Assembly (NCBI RefSeq): GCF_000980875.1
Contig: NZ_LAYO01000103.1
Coordinates: 36,609 to 100,608, forward strand
Source of the DNA: Leucobacter sp. Ag1
GTDB lineage: Bacteria; Actinomycetota; Actinomycetes; Actinomycetales; Microbacteriaceae
Reading direction: 5' to 3'
DNA length: 64,000 nt
The notes beneath the pieces are model-generated. The model did not search any database, was not told the origin of the DNA, and worked only from the letters and a program-made list of their open reading frames with translations. This document shows, piece by piece, positions 47,619 through 55,744 of the stretch. The position numbers and the translations under genes were made by a program. Numbering within the stretch: the stretch's first letter is position 1; each line of letters starts with the position of its first letter.

Positions 47619-47637
47619 TTGCTTGAATATCAAGCTA
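47619..47637. promoter_or_regulatory. MarR operator, site 2
   Basis: TTGCTTGAATATCAAGCTA: the same GCTTGA arms around ATA, with identical outer flanks TT and TA. It lies 55 bp before the flavin monooxygenase ATG and probably overlaps that promoter. Together with site 1 it suggests joint repression of both directions by the divergent MarR protein. Confidence 0.85.
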
Positions 47638-47691
47638 TCTCATCTGCGGCCCGGCGTCCACGCCGACGCCCGACTCATGGAGGACCCCATC

Positions 47692-48912
47692 ATGCACGCG
47701 CTCATCATCGGCGGCGGCATCGCCGGCCCCGTCCTCGCGGTCGCCCTCAGCCGGGTCGGTATCGACTCGACCGTCTTCGAACGGGGAAGCCGCGACGACG
47801 ATCGACGAGGCGCCTGGATCACCTTCCAGGCCAACGGCATGGACGCCCTGCGCGCCATCGGAATGGCGGAGTCCGTCGAAGCGCTCGGCTACCCCGTCGA
47901 TCGCATCGGCTTCGTGAACGGATCCGGGCGCTCGCTGGGCGGCATGCCCATGGCCGCGCGGCGACCCGACGGCCAGGCATCGGTGGTGATGCCGCGTGCC
48001 GAGCTGTACCGGGCGCTCTCCGACCGGGCCGCGCAGCAGGGCGTCCGAGTGGAATACGACCGGGAGTTCGTCGGAGCCGAGCGCACCGTGACGGGCGTAC
48101 GTGCACGATTCGCCGACGGCACGACGGCCGAGGGCGACATCCTGATCGGCGCGGACGGGATCCACTCTCGGGTCCGGCAGACGATCGATCCGGCGGCCGC
48201 GCCTCCGCGCTACGTCCCCGTCCTCAACGTCGGCGGCTTCATCCCGGGCCTCGCGGTCGATGCCCCCGACCAGGAATTCGTCATGCAGTTCGGCAGCCGC
48301 TGCTTCTTCGCCTGGATGCGGACGCCCGACGGCGGCACGATCTGGTTCGCGAATCCCCCGATGCGCCGTGAGCCGGCCCGGGGTGCGCTCTCCGCGATGA
48401 GCGACGCGGAATGGCGCGGGTGGCTTCGCGACCTCATGCGGGGCGACGCCGGACCGTCCGCCGAGATCCTCGAGGCAGCGCCCGCGCCGCTCACCGGATG
48501 GGCCACCTACGACATGCCCGTCGTGCGGAACTGGCACGACGGCGCCGGCCGCATGGTGCTGATCGGTGACGCAGCGCACGCGACCGCCCCCGCGGCGGGC
48601 CAAGGGGCGGCGATGTCGATCGAGGACGCCGTCGTACTCGCGCAGTGCCTGCGCGATTGCCCGGACACCGGCACCGCCTTCAGCCGTTTCGTCGAGCTGC
48701 GCCGAGCCCGCGTGGAACGGATCGTCGAGCACGGTCGCCGGAGCTCGGCGCGGAAGGCGGCGGGGCCGATCGGGCGGCTCGTGCGAGACACGATGATGCC
48801 GGTGATCTTCCGTCGCGCGGCGCGCGACGGCGGGGAATCCATGATGTGGTTGCAGGGCCACCACATCGACTTCGACGCGCCGGTCTTCGACCCTTCGGAG
48901 GCCACGAAGTGA
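47692..48912 (+). CDS. FAD-dependent monooxygenase (PHBH/TetX-like)
   Basis: A 406-residue flavin hydroxylase. FAD-binding GGGIAGPVLA is at the N-terminus, with the mid-domain DG motif ADGIHSRVRQ and the second flavin motif LIGDAAHATAPAAGQGA. This is the group A aromatic or antibiotic hydroxylase pattern shared with TetX. The ATG at 47692 has GGAGGA about 8 nt before it; an in-frame ATG at 47677 is possible. Its divergence from the MarR gene, with two operators between, suggests induction by the aromatic substrate or drug. Confidence 0.9.
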   Translation: MHALIIGGGIAGPVLAVALSRVGIDSTVFERGSRDDDRRGAWITFQANGMDALRAIGMAESVEALGYPVDRIGFVNGSGRSLGGMPMAARRPDGQASVVMPRAELYRALSDRAAQQGVRVEYDREFVGAERTVTGVRARFADGTTAEGDILIGADGIHSRVRQTIDPAAAPPRYVPVLNVGGFIPGLAVDAPDQEFVMQFGSRCFFAWMRTPDGGTIWFANPPMRREPARGALSAMSDAEWRGWLRDLMRGDAGPSAEILEAAPAPLTGWATYDMPVVRNWHDGAGRMVLIGDAAHATAPAAGQGAAMSIEDAVVLAQCLRDCPDTGTAFSRFVELRRARVERIVEHGRRSSARKAAGPIGRLVRDTMMPVIFRRAARDGGESMMWLQGHHIDFDAPVFDPSEATK

Positions 48913-48933
48913 GACCGTCGGACGGCCGACCGC

Positions 48934-50031
48934 TCACTGCAGTTCGGCGAAGAGCCGCATCACTTCCGGTCCCATCTCCAGCTGGGTGAGCACGACCCGG
49001 AACGAGCCGTCGGGATCCACGAAGAAGTCGGTGCCGAGGCCGCCCGACCAGCCGAAGCGCCCGGCATTCGGCCCCTGCGTCAGGACCGAGACTCCGAAGC
49101 CCCAGCCGGTGCCGTCCCAGAATCCGGGGAAGAAACTGTCCTCGGCCTTGATGCGCTCGGGAACCTGATCCGCCCGCATGAGGTCGAGCAGTTCGGGAGC
49201 GAGGAACGACCGCCCCTCGTGGCGGCCGCCGTCCGCAAGCATCCGCGCGAACGCCGCGAAATCGGCCGCCGTCGAGACGAGCTCGGAGTGGCTGAGATCG
49301 AAGGGAGCCGGAGCGGCCGACAGCCCGCCGGCCGCCGGTTCGACCTCGACCAGCGAACCGTCGGCGACGCGCCGCACGGCCGCGGGCAGCCGATGCGCCT
49401 GCTCGCGCGGCACGCTGAATCCGGTGTCGACCATGCCGAGCGGTTCGAAGAGCTCGCGCCGCAGGTGCGCGTCCAGTCCGCCGGTCGCCCGCGACAGGAG
49501 GATCCCGAGGATGCCGAAGGAGTGGTGGTACCGCCAGCCCTCCCCCGGGTGGAAGGCGAGCGGCAGCGACGCGATCGCGCGCAGCCAATCCTCCGCGCCG
49601 ATGGCCAGCGGCTCCTGACCGGCTTCGACCCCCGCCTCCGCCATGGCCGCCCCCAACGGGCATGGCACCGTCATCACCCCGTACCCGGAGGTGTTCGTGA
49701 GCAGATGCCGGATGGTGATCGGACGCTCGGCGGGCACCGTGTCGTCGAGTTCCGCGTTCGGCTCGCGCAGCACCCGACGGTCGGCGAGCTCGGGCAGCCA
49801 CCGCTCCACCGGGTCGTCGAGTCCCAGACGCCCCTGCTGCACCAGCCGCAGCGTCGCGACCGCGAGCACGGACTTCGTCATCGACTGGATGCGCACGATC
49901 GCGTCGGCGGGCAGCGCCCCGACCGCCACCGTTTCGAGGACGCCATCGGCGGCACCGTCGACGCCGACGAGTCCGGGGAACACCCCCTCGGCCGCGTGCC
50001 GTTCCAATACCGATCGCAGCGATTCCGTCAT
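48934..50031 (-). CDS. Beta-lactamase-fold serine hydrolase
   Basis: A 365-residue class C beta-lactamase/DD-peptidase-like protein. The SxxK nucleophile is in QSMTKSVL, the YxN-equivalent in RYHHSFGILG, and the third motif region in FGWSGGLGTD. No signal peptide is seen, so it is probably cytoplasmic and may act as an esterase. The ATG at 50031 was chosen over an open upstream frame. Activity is not predictable from this. Confidence 0.87.
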   Translation of the reverse strand: MTESLRSVLERHAAEGVFPGLVGVDGAADGVLETVAVGALPADAIVRIQSMTKSVLAVATLRLVQQGRLGLDDPVERWLPELADRRVLREPNAELDDTVPAERPITIRHLLTNTSGYGVMTVPCPLGAAMAEAGVEAGQEPLAIGAEDWLRAIASLPLAFHPGEGWRYHHSFGILGILLSRATGGLDAHLRRELFEPLGMVDTGFSVPREQAHRLPAAVRRVADGSLVEVEPAAGGLSAAPAPFDLSHSELVSTAADFAAFARMLADGGRHEGRSFLAPELLDLMRADQVPERIKAEDSFFPGFWDGTGWGFGVSVLTQGPNAGRFGWSGGLGTDFFVDPDGSFRVVLTQLEMGPEVMRLFAELQ

Positions 50032-50094
50032 GCGTCGATTCAAGCGGCAGCGGCAGCCGGTGTCCACCGATCCGGTGCGGTGCACCGGGGATCC

Positions 50095-50607
50095 TCAGAA
50101 CAGTCGGCTCCCCCGGACCTCGTCCGGCTCCTCGAGCTCCAGCAGGATCTGCTTCCGTCGCAGCCCGCCGCCGAACCCGGTGAGCTTGCCCCCGGCTCCG
50201 ACCACGCGATGGCACGGGATCACGATGCTGACGGGGTTGCGCCCCACGGCCTGCCCCACCAGCTGCGACAGCGAACGATCACCGAGGCCGATGGCGATGT
50301 CGCCGTAGGTGACCCGCTCGCCGTAGGGGATCTCGCGCAGCCGCGCCCAGATCTGCTCCTGCATCGCATCGCCCGTGGTCACCGCGGGAACGTCGAAGAC
50401 GCGTCGTTCCCCGGCGAAGTACTCGGCGAGCTCCCGGCCCGCCTGCGCGAACACCGGATCGGATCCGGCACCGACCCGGGAGCCCAGTCCGTCCAGCGGC
50501 GGAGTGAAGCGGTACCCCTCGAAGTACAGGCCGGCCAGCGCATCGCCGTCCGCGACCAGGAGGAGCGAGTCCACCTTCGAATCGATCACCGTATGCCGAA
50601 TACTCAT
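50095..50607 (-). CDS. ogt: Methylated-DNA-protein-cysteine methyltransferase (Ogt), first copy
   Basis: A 170-residue repair protein removing methyl groups from O6-methylguanine. The active site VIPCHRV is intact. The Arg finger that flips the base (RAVG in other copies) reads QLVG here. The ATG at 50607 starts the usual N-terminus, 128 bp from the divergent sigma factor gene. Confidence 0.92.
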   Translation of the reverse strand: MSIRHTVIDSKVDSLLLVADGDALAGLYFEGYRFTPPLDGLGSRVGAGSDPVFAQAGRELAEYFAGERRVFDVPAVTTGDAMQEQIWARLREIPYGERVTYGDIAIGLGDRSLSQLVGQAVGRNPVSIVIPCHRVVGAGGKLTGFGGGLRRKQILLELEEPDEVRGSRLF

Positions 50608-50735
50608 GCGTCGACGCTCCTTCCGCTCGCGCGGGTCCATCTTCTCGCACTGCAGACGTACGGGAGGTGCGGAACGTGAGATCGACTGTGCACCGGACAT
50701 CGTTGCGAGAGGATTGTCGACGTGAGTCTCACGAA

Positions 50736-51260
50736 ATGTCCTCCCGCACCGTCTGCAGTGCGATGAACACGAAACAGCCGTTCGAAGTCGTGGTCGAGCT
50801 CCACAGCACCACCGTGCTGCGCGTCTGCCGGTCGCTGCTCGGGATCCACGACGCCGATGATGCCTGGTCGGAGACCTTTCTCGCGGCGATGCGGGCCTAC
50901 CCGGACCTGCCCGAGACCGCGAACGTCGAGGCCTGGCTCGTCACCATCGCCCGCCGCAAGTCCATCGACGTGCATCGGGCGAGCAAACGGAATCCGTTGC
51001 CCGTCGAGGAACTCCCCGAAGCGCCGACGGGGCTCGGAGTGCCCGGCGCCGAGGACACCGATCTGTGGCGGGCGGTCGGCGGGCTCCCGCCCAAGCAGCG
51101 CCAGGCGATCACCCTCCGATATCTGGTCGGGATGCCCTACGCCGAGATCGCCGCGATCCTCGGCGGAACCGTCGAAGCCGCACGCAGAGCGGCCGCCGAC
51201 GGACTCAAGAACCTCAGAAGAACCTATCCGGGCACGAACACGGAAGGAGCACGATCATGA
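50736..51260 (+). CDS. ECF-type RNA polymerase sigma factor
   Basis: A small sigma factor of about 174 residues: region 2 (DAWSETFLAAMRAYPDLPE then EAWLVTIARRKSIDVHR) and region 4 (LPPKQRQAITLRYLVGMPYAEIAAILG, then EAARRAAADGLKNLRR). No dedicated anti-sigma gene is adjacent; the next gene is an Ogt. The start is ATG 50736 or 50763, neither with a clear ribosome-binding site. The Ogt start overlaps its stop by ATGA, so the sigma factor and Ogt are tightly coupled. It likely drives alkylation-repair genes, including its own operon. Confidence 0.9.
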   Translation: MSSRTVCSAMNTKQPFEVVVELHSTTVLRVCRSLLGIHDADDAWSETFLAAMRAYPDLPETANVEAWLVTIARRKSIDVHRASKRNPLPVEELPEAPTGLGVPGAEDTDLWRAVGGLPPKQRQAITLRYLVGMPYAEIAAILGGTVEAARRAAADGLKNLRRTYPGTNTEGARS

Positions 51261-51871
51261 ACGACATCCGAAACGAAGATCGTATCGCCGCCCTGACGGC
51301 ACCCGTCACCCCCGACAAGCTCGCCGAGCTGCACCGGCGGCTGGAGGCCGCGGCGCAGTCCGAGGGGCTCCTCGACGTCGCCTACCGCATCGTCGACAGC
51401 CCCCTCGGCAAGCTGCTGCTCGCCTCCACCCCGCGGGGACTGGTCCGCGTCGCCTTCGCGACCGAGGACCACGACCGAGTGCTGGAGCATCTCGCCGCCA
51501 AGGTCAGTCCGCGCGTGCTGCGCGCACCGAAGCGGCTCGACACCGCGGCCCGCGAGCTCGACGAGTACTTCGAGCGCAGGCGGAGGACCTTCGACCTCGC
51601 ACTCGACCTCTCGCTCTCCAAGGGATTCCGCCAGCTCGTGCAGCAGCACCTGCCCGAGATCGACTACGGGCAGACCCGCAGCTACAAGCAGATGGCTGAG
51701 ATGGTCGGGAACCCGAAGGCGGTCCGCGCCGTCGGCACCGCCTGCGCCACCAATCCGCTGCCCGTCGTGGTCCCCTGCCACCGCGTGCTCCGCACCGACG
51801 GCACGCTCGGCGGATACATCGGCGGGCTCGAGGCCAAGACCGCCCTGCTCGAGATGGAACGGTCGGCATGA
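51257..51871 (+). CDS. Methylated-DNA-protein-cysteine methyltransferase with N-terminal extension, second copy
   Basis: A 204-residue Ogt family protein with the acceptor site VVPCHRV and an intact Arg finger (RAVG in AVRAVGTAC). The first 40 residues are an extra helix-rich segment (RIAALTAPVTPDKLAELHRRL) not found in the first copy. This placement directly after a sigma factor gene suggests the extension could bind it. The start at 51257 overlaps the sigma stop by ATGA. Confidence 0.92.
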   Translation: MNDIRNEDRIAALTAPVTPDKLAELHRRLEAAAQSEGLLDVAYRIVDSPLGKLLLASTPRGLVRVAFATEDHDRVLEHLAAKVSPRVLRAPKRLDTAARELDEYFERRRRTFDLALDLSLSKGFRQLVQQHLPEIDYGQTRSYKQMAEMVGNPKAVRAVGTACATNPLPVVVPCHRVLRTDGTLGGYIGGLEAKTALLEMERSA

Positions 51872-52557
51872 CCGAGCTCTTCGAGTTCCCCTCCGAGCCG
51901 GAGCGCCCGTCGGAACTCGCCGATGGTGCGATCCACGTGCCCGGCTGGCTGACGCTCGAACAGCAGGCATGGATCGTCGGTCGGTTCCGCACCTGGACGG
52001 CGGGCCCGGTCCCGATCCGCGCTGCGAAGGTGCGCGGACACGAGATGTCGGTGCGCACCGTCTGCCTCGGCTGGCACTGGCAGCCCTACCGGTACACGCG
52101 CGAAGCCACCGATGTGAACGGGCAGCGCGTCCTCCCCTTCCCCGACTGGATGGTCCGGCTCGGGCGACGCGCGCTGCGCGAGGCCGGCTACCCCGACCAC
52201 CAGGTCTCCGCGTACACCCCGGATACCGCGCTCGCGAACTTCTACGACGAGAGCGCACGGATGGGGATGCACCAGGACCGGGACGAGCAGACGCTCGCCC
52301 CCATCGTCTCGCTGTCGATCGGCGACGCCTGCACCTTTCGATTCGGCAACACGGAGCACCGCAACCGGCCCTACACCGACCTGCGGCTCCGTTCCGGCGA
52401 CCTGTTCGTGTTCGGCGGAGCATCTCGGCTGGCCTACCACGGCGTCACCCGAGTCCACCCGTTCACGGCACCGGACGGCTGCGGACTCGACGGCGCCGAC
52501 GGACGGAGCGCCGGCCGGATCAACATCACCATGCGCATGACCGGCCTCGACGGCTGA
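51868..52557 (+). CDS. alkB: AlkB-type Fe(II)/2-oxoglutarate-dependent dioxygenase
   Basis: A 229-residue oxidative demethylase of 1-methyladenine and 3-methylcytosine. The iron-binding HxD is in MGMHQDRDEQ, the distal His in AYHGVTRVHP, and the 2-oxoglutarate Arg in RINITMRMTG. Length and motifs match AlkB. It overlaps the second Ogt by ATGA and belongs to the sigma-Ogt-AlkB-Tag operon. Confidence 0.95.
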   Translation: MTELFEFPSEPERPSELADGAIHVPGWLTLEQQAWIVGRFRTWTAGPVPIRAAKVRGHEMSVRTVCLGWHWQPYRYTREATDVNGQRVLPFPDWMVRLGRRALREAGYPDHQVSAYTPDTALANFYDESARMGMHQDRDEQTLAPIVSLSIGDACTFRFGNTEHRNRPYTDLRLRSGDLFVFGGASRLAYHGVTRVHPFTAPDGCGLDGADGRSAGRINITMRMTGLDG

Positions 52558-52572
52558 GACGAACGGAGAGAC

Positions 52573-53187
52573 ATGATCGGAACGCACGAGGATCCCGGAG
52601 TCGTGATCGGCGACGACGGGCTCGCCCGGCCCGCTTGGGCATCCGTCGATCCACTGCTGCGCGAGTACTACGACACCGAGTGGGGCATGCCCGTCACCGA
52701 CGAACGCGGCGTCTTCGAGCGCGTCTCGCTCGAGGGGTTCCAGGCCGGTCTCTCCTGGGCGACGATCCTGCGCAAGCGTCCCGCGTTCCGCGCCGCCTTC
52801 GACGGCTTCGATCCGGATCTGATCGCGGCGTACGACGATCAGGACGTCGAACGCCTCCTCGCCGATGCGGGGATCGTGCGCAACCGGCAGAAGATCCTCG
52901 CCGCCATCGGCAACGCGCGCGCCACGATCGCGCTGCGGGAGGACGTGGGCCTGTCGGCGCTGATCTGGTCGTTCCAACCCGACGAGACCCCGCGGCCGCG
53001 GCGCTTCGAGGAGATCCCGACGACCTCGCCCGAGTCCGTCGCACTCTCGAAGGAGCTCCGACGCCGCGGCTTCGCCTTCGTCGGACCGACGACGATGTTC
53101 GCCCTCATGGAGGCGATCGGGATCATCGACACCCACCTGATCGGTTCCCACCGCCGAGGCAGCTCGGGGGTCTGGCCCGCTCAGTAG
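52573..53187 (+). CDS. tag: DNA-3-methyladenine glycosylase I (zinc ligands largely missing)
   Basis: A 204-residue Tag protein excising 3-methyladenine. The catalytic region SLEGFQAGLSWATILRKRPAFR (about 54-75) is intact. E. coli Tag has a zinc snap with Cys4, His17, His175 and Cys179. Here Cys4 is Ala21, His17 is Tyr33 and Cys179 is Ser; only the third His remains in DTHLIGSH. The N-terminal segment before the domain is also longer than usual. It is the last gene of the alkylation operon. Confidence 0.9.
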   Translation: MIGTHEDPGVVIGDDGLARPAWASVDPLLREYYDTEWGMPVTDERGVFERVSLEGFQAGLSWATILRKRPAFRAAFDGFDPDLIAAYDDQDVERLLADAGIVRNRQKILAAIGNARATIALREDVGLSALIWSFQPDETPRPRRFEEIPTTSPESVALSKELRRRGFAFVGPTTMFALMEAIGIIDTHLIGSHRRGSSGVWPAQ

Positions 53188-53426
53188 CGGCTGGACGCGG
53201 CGGTCAGCGCCTCGGCGAAGGAGCGATGCCTGGTCGAGCGATCGCCGTCCTGCAGACCGCTCACCTGCCAGTACTGCCCGGTGCGGACGACCTCGGCGAT
53301 GCGGGTGCCCCGCATCGAGACGGCGATGTGCGACCTGAGCAGGCGGGTCGCGAGGAAGGTCTCACCGCCCACCTCGAACTCGGCCCCGTTCGGAACGCCG
53401 AATCCGCCGGCGATCCGCTCAGGCAC
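53181..53426 (-). CDS. Small conserved-looking hypothetical protein
   Basis: An 81-residue protein starting at GTG 53426, overlapping the desaturase stop by 8 bp, which suggests translational coupling. It is beta-rich with VGGETFLATRLLRSHIAVSM, followed by GTRIAEVVRTGQYWQVSGL and a helical FAEALTAASSRY. No domain was recognised. Its 3' end overlaps the convergent tag by 7 bp. Confidence 0.6.
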   Translation of the reverse strand: MPERIAGGFGVPNGAEFEVGGETFLATRLLRSHIAVSMRGTRIAEVVRTGQYWQVSGLQDGDRSTRHRSFAEALTAASSRY

Positions 53427-54537
53427 GCCGGTACTCGGCGGTGATCGGGCACTCGAACGGATCCCGCGCCGCGAGCCCGACCCTGTTGAGGTAGGCGATC
53501 ACGATCGCGTAGGACCGCCAGAGCGAGGTCTCCGTGTACGGGACGCCCAGCGTGCGGCAGTGCTCGCGGACGATGGTTCGCGCCCGTGCCAGGTGCGGGC
53601 GCGCCATGCTCGGGAACAGGTGGTGCTCCACCTGGTAGTTGAGGCCGCCCATGAGCCAGGTCGCCCACCAGCCGCCCCGGATGTTGCGCGAGGTGCGCAC
53701 CTGCTTCGTGAAGAAGTCGAGTTTCGCGTCGTGCGCGATCACCGGCATGCCCTTGTGGTTGGGGGCGAACGAGGCGCCCATGTAGACGCCGAACACCGCG
53801 AGCTGCACCCCCATGAACGCGCAGGCCATGCCGAACGGGAGCAGGAGGAACACGGGCACGAGGATCAGCGCGAATCGCGCGGCGATGATGCCGATCTCGA
53901 TCCAGCGTCCCCGCACCGGTTCGCGGCTCGCGAGGTGCCCGAAGCTCTGCCGGTGCAGGTTCAGCCCCTCCAGGGTGAGCAGCGGGAAGAACAGCCAGCC
54001 CTGGCGCTTCGTCAGCATGCGGCGGAACCCGCGGGCCTCGACCGCGTCCTCCTCGAGGAAGGAGATCGTGTCGACCTCGATGTCGGGATCCTTGCCGACC
54101 CGGTTCGGGTTCGAGTGGTGCCGCGAGTGCTTCGAATCCCACCACGAGTAGCTCATGCCGATCGCACCGGCGAGGATCCGGGCGAGCCGGTCGTTCGCCG
54201 GACCCGTCGCCAGGATCTGCCGGTGCGCCGCCTCGTGCGCGAGGAACGCGATCTGGGTGAAGATGATGCCGAGCGCGGCGGCGATGAGCAGCTGGTACCA
54301 GGTGTCGCCCAGCAGGATGAAGCCCGTGATCGCCCCGCCCAGAGCGAGCAGCAGCGCGGTTCCGACGGCCAGGTAGAACCACGGGGCGCGGCGCAGGAGC
54401 CCGGACTCGCGCACGACCTGGGAGACCCGGGTGTAGGCCTTCGCGATCGGCGGGAAGTCGCCGGCCTTCGCGCGCGTCGGCCGGAGCGGGCCGGGCCCGT
54501 CGAGTGTGCGGGGAGCAGTCGATGACACGATCGGCAC
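53419..54537 (-). CDS. Membrane fatty-acid desaturase
   Basis: A 372-residue integral membrane desaturase with the three His boxes HEAAH (about 109-113), HSRHH (about 144-148) and QVEHHLF (about 309-315) that bind the di-iron centre. It resembles acyl-CoA/acyl-lipid desaturases of the DesA3/front-end type and has four membrane segments. It would introduce a double bond for membrane fluidity. The start is GTG 54537; the downstream GTG 54528 is possible. Confidence 0.92.
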   Translation of the reverse strand: MPIVSSTAPRTLDGPGPLRPTRAKAGDFPPIAKAYTRVSQVVRESGLLRRAPWFYLAVGTALLLALGGAITGFILLGDTWYQLLIAAALGIIFTQIAFLAHEAAHRQILATGPANDRLARILAGAIGMSYSWWDSKHSRHHSNPNRVGKDPDIEVDTISFLEEDAVEARGFRRMLTKRQGWLFFPLLTLEGLNLHRQSFGHLASREPVRGRWIEIGIIAARFALILVPVFLLLPFGMACAFMGVQLAVFGVYMGASFAPNHKGMPVIAHDAKLDFFTKQVRTSRNIRGGWWATWLMGGLNYQVEHHLFPSMARPHLARARTIVREHCRTLGVPYTETSLWRSYAIVIAYLNRVGLAARDPFECPITAEYRRA

Positions 54538-54682
54538 CTGTCTCGTTATGAACTACCGGTCGCGGCAACTCAGGTGAAGCCACAGGCGGTCGCCGATCGC
54601 TTCCCTCACCGTAGCCGACGAACCATGCCGACAGCTGTACATTGCGCAGAACCCTCCGCACCGAACGGCGGACCTGTGGCGG

Positions 54683-55744
54683 CTAGCCGCCGGACCCGCT
54701 CGGGCACTGCTGCAGGACCCAGCTCCGGGCCGCGTCGAGGGCGGATCCGTCTTCCGGATCCGCCGGATGATCGGGTGGGATCGCCCCCTCGAAGAAGGTG
54801 CCGTCGCGGTCGCCCATCAGCGCGAAGGACAGCGTGACCTGGGCGCCGTCGGGAAGCAGGAAGCCGCCGTTGACCGTCGTGTATCCGGCGCTCTCCGATC
54901 CGAAGGTCGCGGTCCTCGTCTGCCCGGCGAAGGCCAGCAGCACCATCTCGGCCGCGCTCGCCGACCGCGTCGACTGCAGGAGCGCGACCGGTCGCCCCGC
55001 CAGTTTGGTCGGCGCGCCCGGGAGCTCCGGGGCGATCACGAGCCCGGGCAGGCCGAGCCGATCGAGTGCGCCGAACCGTCCCGCGAACACGGGCAGGCCG
55101 TCCCACCGCCGACCGTCCCAGCTCAGGGAGGTCCCGCTGACGCGGACCGCGCTCGCGCGGCCGTCGCGCGTGCGGAACCGCTCGACCGTGCCGTCGTCGA
55201 GCAGCGGGCTCGCCGCGAGGATCATGGCCCAGGGAGATCCTCCGTCGTTCTGCCCCACGTCGACGACCCACCCGCACGCGGAGCGGGCCTGTGCGGAATC
55301 GAAGATCTCGCTCGCCGCGCGGAGGTACCGATCCTGGTCATCCGCGTGGACGCTGGAGAAGCCCGGGATCGTCAGGATGCCGAGCCGCCCGTCGTACCGC
55401 ACGGTCGGGGTCGTGCGGGACCACGGGGCATCGGGCTGTGTCGCGGAGGCGGTCTGCACGGGCGTCGAGAAGTGGCTGTGGCGCCCGCCCGCGGCGCGAC
55501 TCAGGCGGCTCAGTGCGGCGTAGGTATCGGAAGGAACTTCGGCCGCGCGCAGCACGGGGAGCTCCTCCGCGAGCGCCTCGTCCCACTCAGGCGTGTCGAC
55601 GTAGTAGCCGACCTGCAACCCGGAGAGCGCCCGGTCGACGTAGGCGCGGACCCCGGAATCGCCGACCGGCGCGGCGGCGATGCTCAGCAGCATCGCACCC
55701 CCGACGATCGCGACCGTCATCGATCGCCGGGCGTTCCGCCTCAT
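54683..55744 (-). CDS. S41 family peptidase-like secreted protein
   Basis: A 353-residue protein with an N-terminal signal or membrane segment (MTVAIVGGAMLLSIAAAPV), an S41 core with TIPGFSSV, and the nucleophile region STRSASAAEMVLLAF. The catalytic Lys of the Tsp/CtpA subgroup (TFGKG) reads TFGSESAGY, as in the S41 group with a T/S-x-G motif. No PDZ domain is seen. It overlaps an upstream lipoprotein gene by ATGA. Confidence 0.85.
   Translation of the reverse strand: MRRNARRSMTVAIVGGAMLLSIAAAPVGDSGVRAYVDRALSGLQVGYYVDTPEWDEALAEELPVLRAAEVPSDTYAALSRLSRAAGGRHSHFSTPVQTASATQPDAPWSRTTPTVRYDGRLGILTIPGFSSVHADDQDRYLRAASEIFDSAQARSACGWVVDVGQNDGGSPWAMILAASPLLDDGTVERFRTRDGRASAVRVSGTSLSWDGRRWDGLPVFAGRFGALDRLGLPGLVIAPELPGAPTKLAGRPVALLQSTRSASAAEMVLLAFAGQTRTATFGSESAGYTTVNGGFLLPDGAQVTLSFALMGDRDGTFFEGAIPPDHPADPEDGSALDAARSWVLQQCPSGSGG

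Noticed and set aside
43873..48912. Genomic island or mobile element
   Set aside because: No integrase, transposase, terminal repeat, tRNA junction or visible change in composition was found around this accessory-looking part.
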